Of a stretch of DNA of 64,000 nt, positions 62,154 to 64,000 are shown one piece after another. The stretch lies in the NCBI GenBank assembly GCA_902493145.1, contig CABUOA010000008.1, positions 1 through 64,000 of the forward strand, given 5' to 3'. Below the pieces are notes generated by a model. It was not told where the DNA came from. It ran no database searches and saw only the letters and a list, made by a program, of their open reading frames with translations. The stretch's first letter is position 1. Every line of letters starts with the position of its first letter. The translations under genes and the position numbers were made by a program. The DNA comes from an uncultured Collinsella sp. GTDB lineage: Bacteria; Actinomycetota; Coriobacteriia; Coriobacteriales; Coriobacteriaceae.

Positions 62154-63392
62154 ATGTACGAGAACTATCGTATGCCGGGCGAGTTCGAGAAGCGCTCCAA
62201 CGTCTATGTGACATGGCTTCCCGATTACATCCGTGCAGAGGGCTACGATAACCGCCAGCCCTGCGTTGACGTGATCAAGGCTCTGCTCGAGTATGGCGAC
62301 GTTACGGTCAACCTCAATTGCGGCACCCCCGGCTCCTATGAGGAGGCTTGCTCACGCCTGAAGGAGGAGGGGGTTGATCTCGATCGCATCGAGATCACGC
62401 AGTTCGAAGACTCCAACTTCTATGTCCGCGACAACGGCCCCAGCATCATGGTCGACGACAAAGGCCATTCTTATATGGTCAACCCCGCTTGGACCTATTA
62501 CGGCGTGTGGGACAAGAACTCCCCGGAGTGTCAGTCCGCACGTAAGGCAGCCGTTCACATGGCGGTTGCGCTCGGTTGCTTCGATATCGTCAATTCCGAA
62601 ATGGTTTCGGAGGGCGGCGACCGCGAGTTTGACGGTCACGGCACTCTGATCGCCATCGAGGACACGGAATGCCGCAAGCGTAATCCCGAGTTCACGAAAG
62701 AGGAAGTAGAGGCCGAGTATAAGCGCATCTACAACCTCAACAAGGTTATCTGGCTTCCGCAGCCTATGCTCGAGGATGACGACTATCGACTGGGCATCCT
62801 CGACGAGAAGGAAGACGGAACCCCCGTCTTTGGCATGAGCTTTGCCGCCCACATCGATGAGATGTGCCGTTTTATCACTCCGAACAAGATTCTCCTTGCC
62901 GAGGTGTCCGACGAAGAGGCCGCTTCGAGTAAGGCGGGCGCAGAGTCTCGTCGCCGCATTGAGGCGGCCTACGAGATCCTGAGCAACGAAACGGACTGGG
63001 AGGGCAAGCCCTTCGAGATCGTTCGTATGCCCACCGCCGAGCCGATTGAAGTCGTTATCGCCCCTGGCGATGAGGACTACGAGCTGTATAAGGGCTTCAT
63101 CGACGAAATGGGCGGCAAGTTCATGGATGGCACCCCTTGGCCCGAGGGCCCCGTTCACTTCTATGCCGCAGCGAGCTACTGCAACTTCCTCATCTGCAAC
63201 GGCGTCGTTCTTGGCCAGCGTTATTACCACGAAGGCATGAGCCAAGTCGTGAAGGAGAAGGACGAGCAGGCCAAGGCGGTTCTTGAGAGCTGCTTCCCCG
63301 ATCGCAAGGTCATCATGATCGACTCTCTTGCGCTTAACCTGTCCGGCGGCGGCGTGCACTGCTGGACCAAGGACGTGGCCGCCAGCTGCTAG
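62154..63392 (+). CDS. aguA: Agmatine deiminase-family enzyme
   Basis: 412 residues from ATG 62154 (GGAAGG 8 nt upstream). Catalytic set of the guanidino-modifying fold: Asp93 in VRDNGPS, EGGDREFDGHGT, the His in FAAHIDEMCRF, and Cys403 in GGGVHCWTKD. Agmatine deiminase gives N-carbamoylputrescine and ammonia. It is about 45 residues longer than typical AguA, with an acidic insert around 190-240 (FTKEEVEAEYKRIYNLNK). A carbamoyltransferase gene follows, consistent with the agmatine deiminase pathway that yields ATP. A peptidyl-arginine deiminase-like or other guanidino substrate is an alternative. Confidence 0.85.
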   Translation: MYENYRMPGEFEKRSNVYVTWLPDYIRAEGYDNRQPCVDVIKALLEYGDVTVNLNCGTPGSYEEACSRLKEEGVDLDRIEITQFEDSNFYVRDNGPSIMVDDKGHSYMVNPAWTYYGVWDKNSPECQSARKAAVHMAVALGCFDIVNSEMVSEGGDREFDGHGTLIAIEDTECRKRNPEFTKEEVEAEYKRIYNLNKVIWLPQPMLEDDDYRLGILDEKEDGTPVFGMSFAAHIDEMCRFITPNKILLAEVSDEEAASSKAGAESRRRIEAAYEILSNETDWEGKPFEIVRMPTAEPIEVVIAPGDEDYELYKGFIDEMGGKFMDGTPWPEGPVHFYAAASYCNFLICNGVVLGQRYYHEGMSQVVKEKDEQAKAVLESCFPDRKVIMIDSLALNLSGGGVHCWTKDVAASC

Positions 63393-63469
63393 CAAGTTCT
63401 CGAACTTGCGCTGCCTGATCCAAGTGCCACATTTACTGTCCCCGAGGGATATCCGTGTTTCACTCGGGG
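63393..63469 (+). other. Intercistronic hairpins between aguA and the carbamoyltransferase
   Basis: CAAGTTC-TC-GAACTTG (63393-63408) begins right at the aguA stop; a second stem CCCCGAG/CTCGGGG (63440-63446 with 63463-63469) follows. Neither has a T-run, so they are more likely processing or stability elements than terminators. Confidence 0.4.
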
Positions 63470-63514
63470 ATGCATTCGCCATTTATTTATCGACCAATTG
63501 AAAGGAAAATAGGC

Positions 63515-64000
63515 ATGAACAACAGCCTCCGCGGTCGCGACTACATCAACATCCATGATCTCTCCTCCGAGGATTTCCGCTATCTCATCGATCTTGCCTG
63601 GAACCTTAAGGCTCAGAAGAAGTCTGGTGTCGACCAGCGCTACTTCCCCGGCAAAAACGTCCTCGCCAACTTTGAGTGGGGCTCGACCCGTACTCGTTGC
63701 GCATTCGAGACCTCCTGCAACGATTTGGGCATGGGCTTCACTTATCTGACCAACTCCCACATGGGTGACTGCGAGACCGTCAAGGATGCCATGCGCGTCT
63801 TTAACGGCATGTATGATCTCATCGTCTACCGCGCACAGAAGGACGAGCAGTTCCTCTATGACGTCGCCGACCTGGTTGACATCCCGGTCATCAATGCCCT
63901 TACTCTCGGCGATCACCCGACTCAGATGCTCGCTGACGCTCTTACGATGGAAGAGCAATGGGGCGGTCTGCGTACGAGCCGCGGCAAGAAGATGGCTTTC
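63515..64000 (+). CDS. Ornithine/putrescine carbamoyltransferase, N-terminal part (cut by window edge)
   Basis: First 162 residues. LRGRDYINIHDLSSEDFRYL, the carbamoyl-phosphate loop STRTRCAFE (about residues 60-68), and HPTQMLADALTMEEQ (about 134-148) identify the aspartate/ornithine carbamoyltransferase fold; the HPTQMLAD form is closer to ornithine than aspartate enzymes. Beside agmatine deiminase it would release carbamoyl phosphate from carbamoylputrescine or citrulline for ATP synthesis. Ornithine versus putrescine specificity depends on the SMG loop beyond the window. AAAGGA precedes the ATG. Confidence 0.85.
   Translation, partial: MNNSLRGRDYINIHDLSSEDFRYLIDLAWNLKAQKKSGVDQRYFPGKNVLANFEWGSTRTRCAFETSCNDLGMGFTYLTNSHMGDCETVKDAMRVFNGMYDLIVYRAQKDEQFLYDVADLVDIPVINALTLGDHPTQMLADALTMEEQWGGLRTSRGKKMAF

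Overview
The window looks like chromosome of a GC-rich gut actinobacterium of the class Coriobacteriia, most like Collinsella. This rests on gene content (type III glutamine synthetase, fused MurT-GatD, PTS-fed 6-phospho-glycosidase, several Fe-alcohol/glycerol dehydrogenases, a CD1871A-type CxxC peptide with NapH-like and TlpA-like partners, an atypical type IIA topoisomerase pair) and on many short palindromic intergenic repeats. No species-level marker (16S) is present. No CRISPR array, prophage, recombinase or intact transposase gene was seen.

Layout. 1-4.1 kb: methionine/folate genes on the minus strand (metH 5' end, a separate B12-reactivation domain protein, metF) interrupted by a cytosine-methyltransferase restriction-modification pair. 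4.5-10.1 kb: a PRD regulator facing a lactose/cellobiose-type PTS operon (EIIB, EIIC, EIIA, GH1 enzyme). 10.5-12.6 kb: type III glutamine synthetase. 12.7-13.4 kb: repeat-rich non-coding zone with tRNA-Glu. 13.4-17.8 kb: MurT-GatD fusion with two helical-repeat proteins. 18.3-21.9 kb: three metal-dependent dehydrogenases. 22-28.5 kb: a 4Fe-4S protein, ychF, a small divergent XRE pair around a 26-bp perfect palindrome, asparaginase, guaA. 28.6-31.5 kb: MerR-controlled flavin reductase, CMD-cupin and alpha/beta hydrolase genes. 31.5-37.4 kb: an accessory island (EcsC, zinc-ribbon membrane protein, DUF1294 remnant, DUF6508, DUF262/HNH) bracketed by 73-bp diverged direct repeats.

37.5-45.3 kb: a flavin reductase, an AAA/DUF4143 ATPase, the type IIA topoisomerase pair and a lipoprotein. 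45.4-51 kb: a 1455-residue Tat-exported, probably sortase-anchored surface protein downstream of a LuxR-type regulator. 51.3-52.2 kb: a second, ATP-pyrophosphatase-only GMP synthase. 52.3-59.8 kb: an OmpR/histidine-kinase pair divergent from an envelope redox operon (CxxC peptide, NapH-like protein, TlpA-like lipoprotein), then a large MacB-type ABC transporter. 59.9-64 kb: a TetR regulon with an MFS carrier, agmatine deiminase and a carbamoyltransferase cut by the window end.

The points I would follow first are the GH1 enzyme with glutamine at its acid/base position, the EcsC-DUF262 island, the two-component-linked thiol-redox module, the MurT-GatD fusion, and a duplicated double-hairpin repeat showing a compensatory base-pair change. 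All functional calls come from reading motifs by eye; no database search was run.
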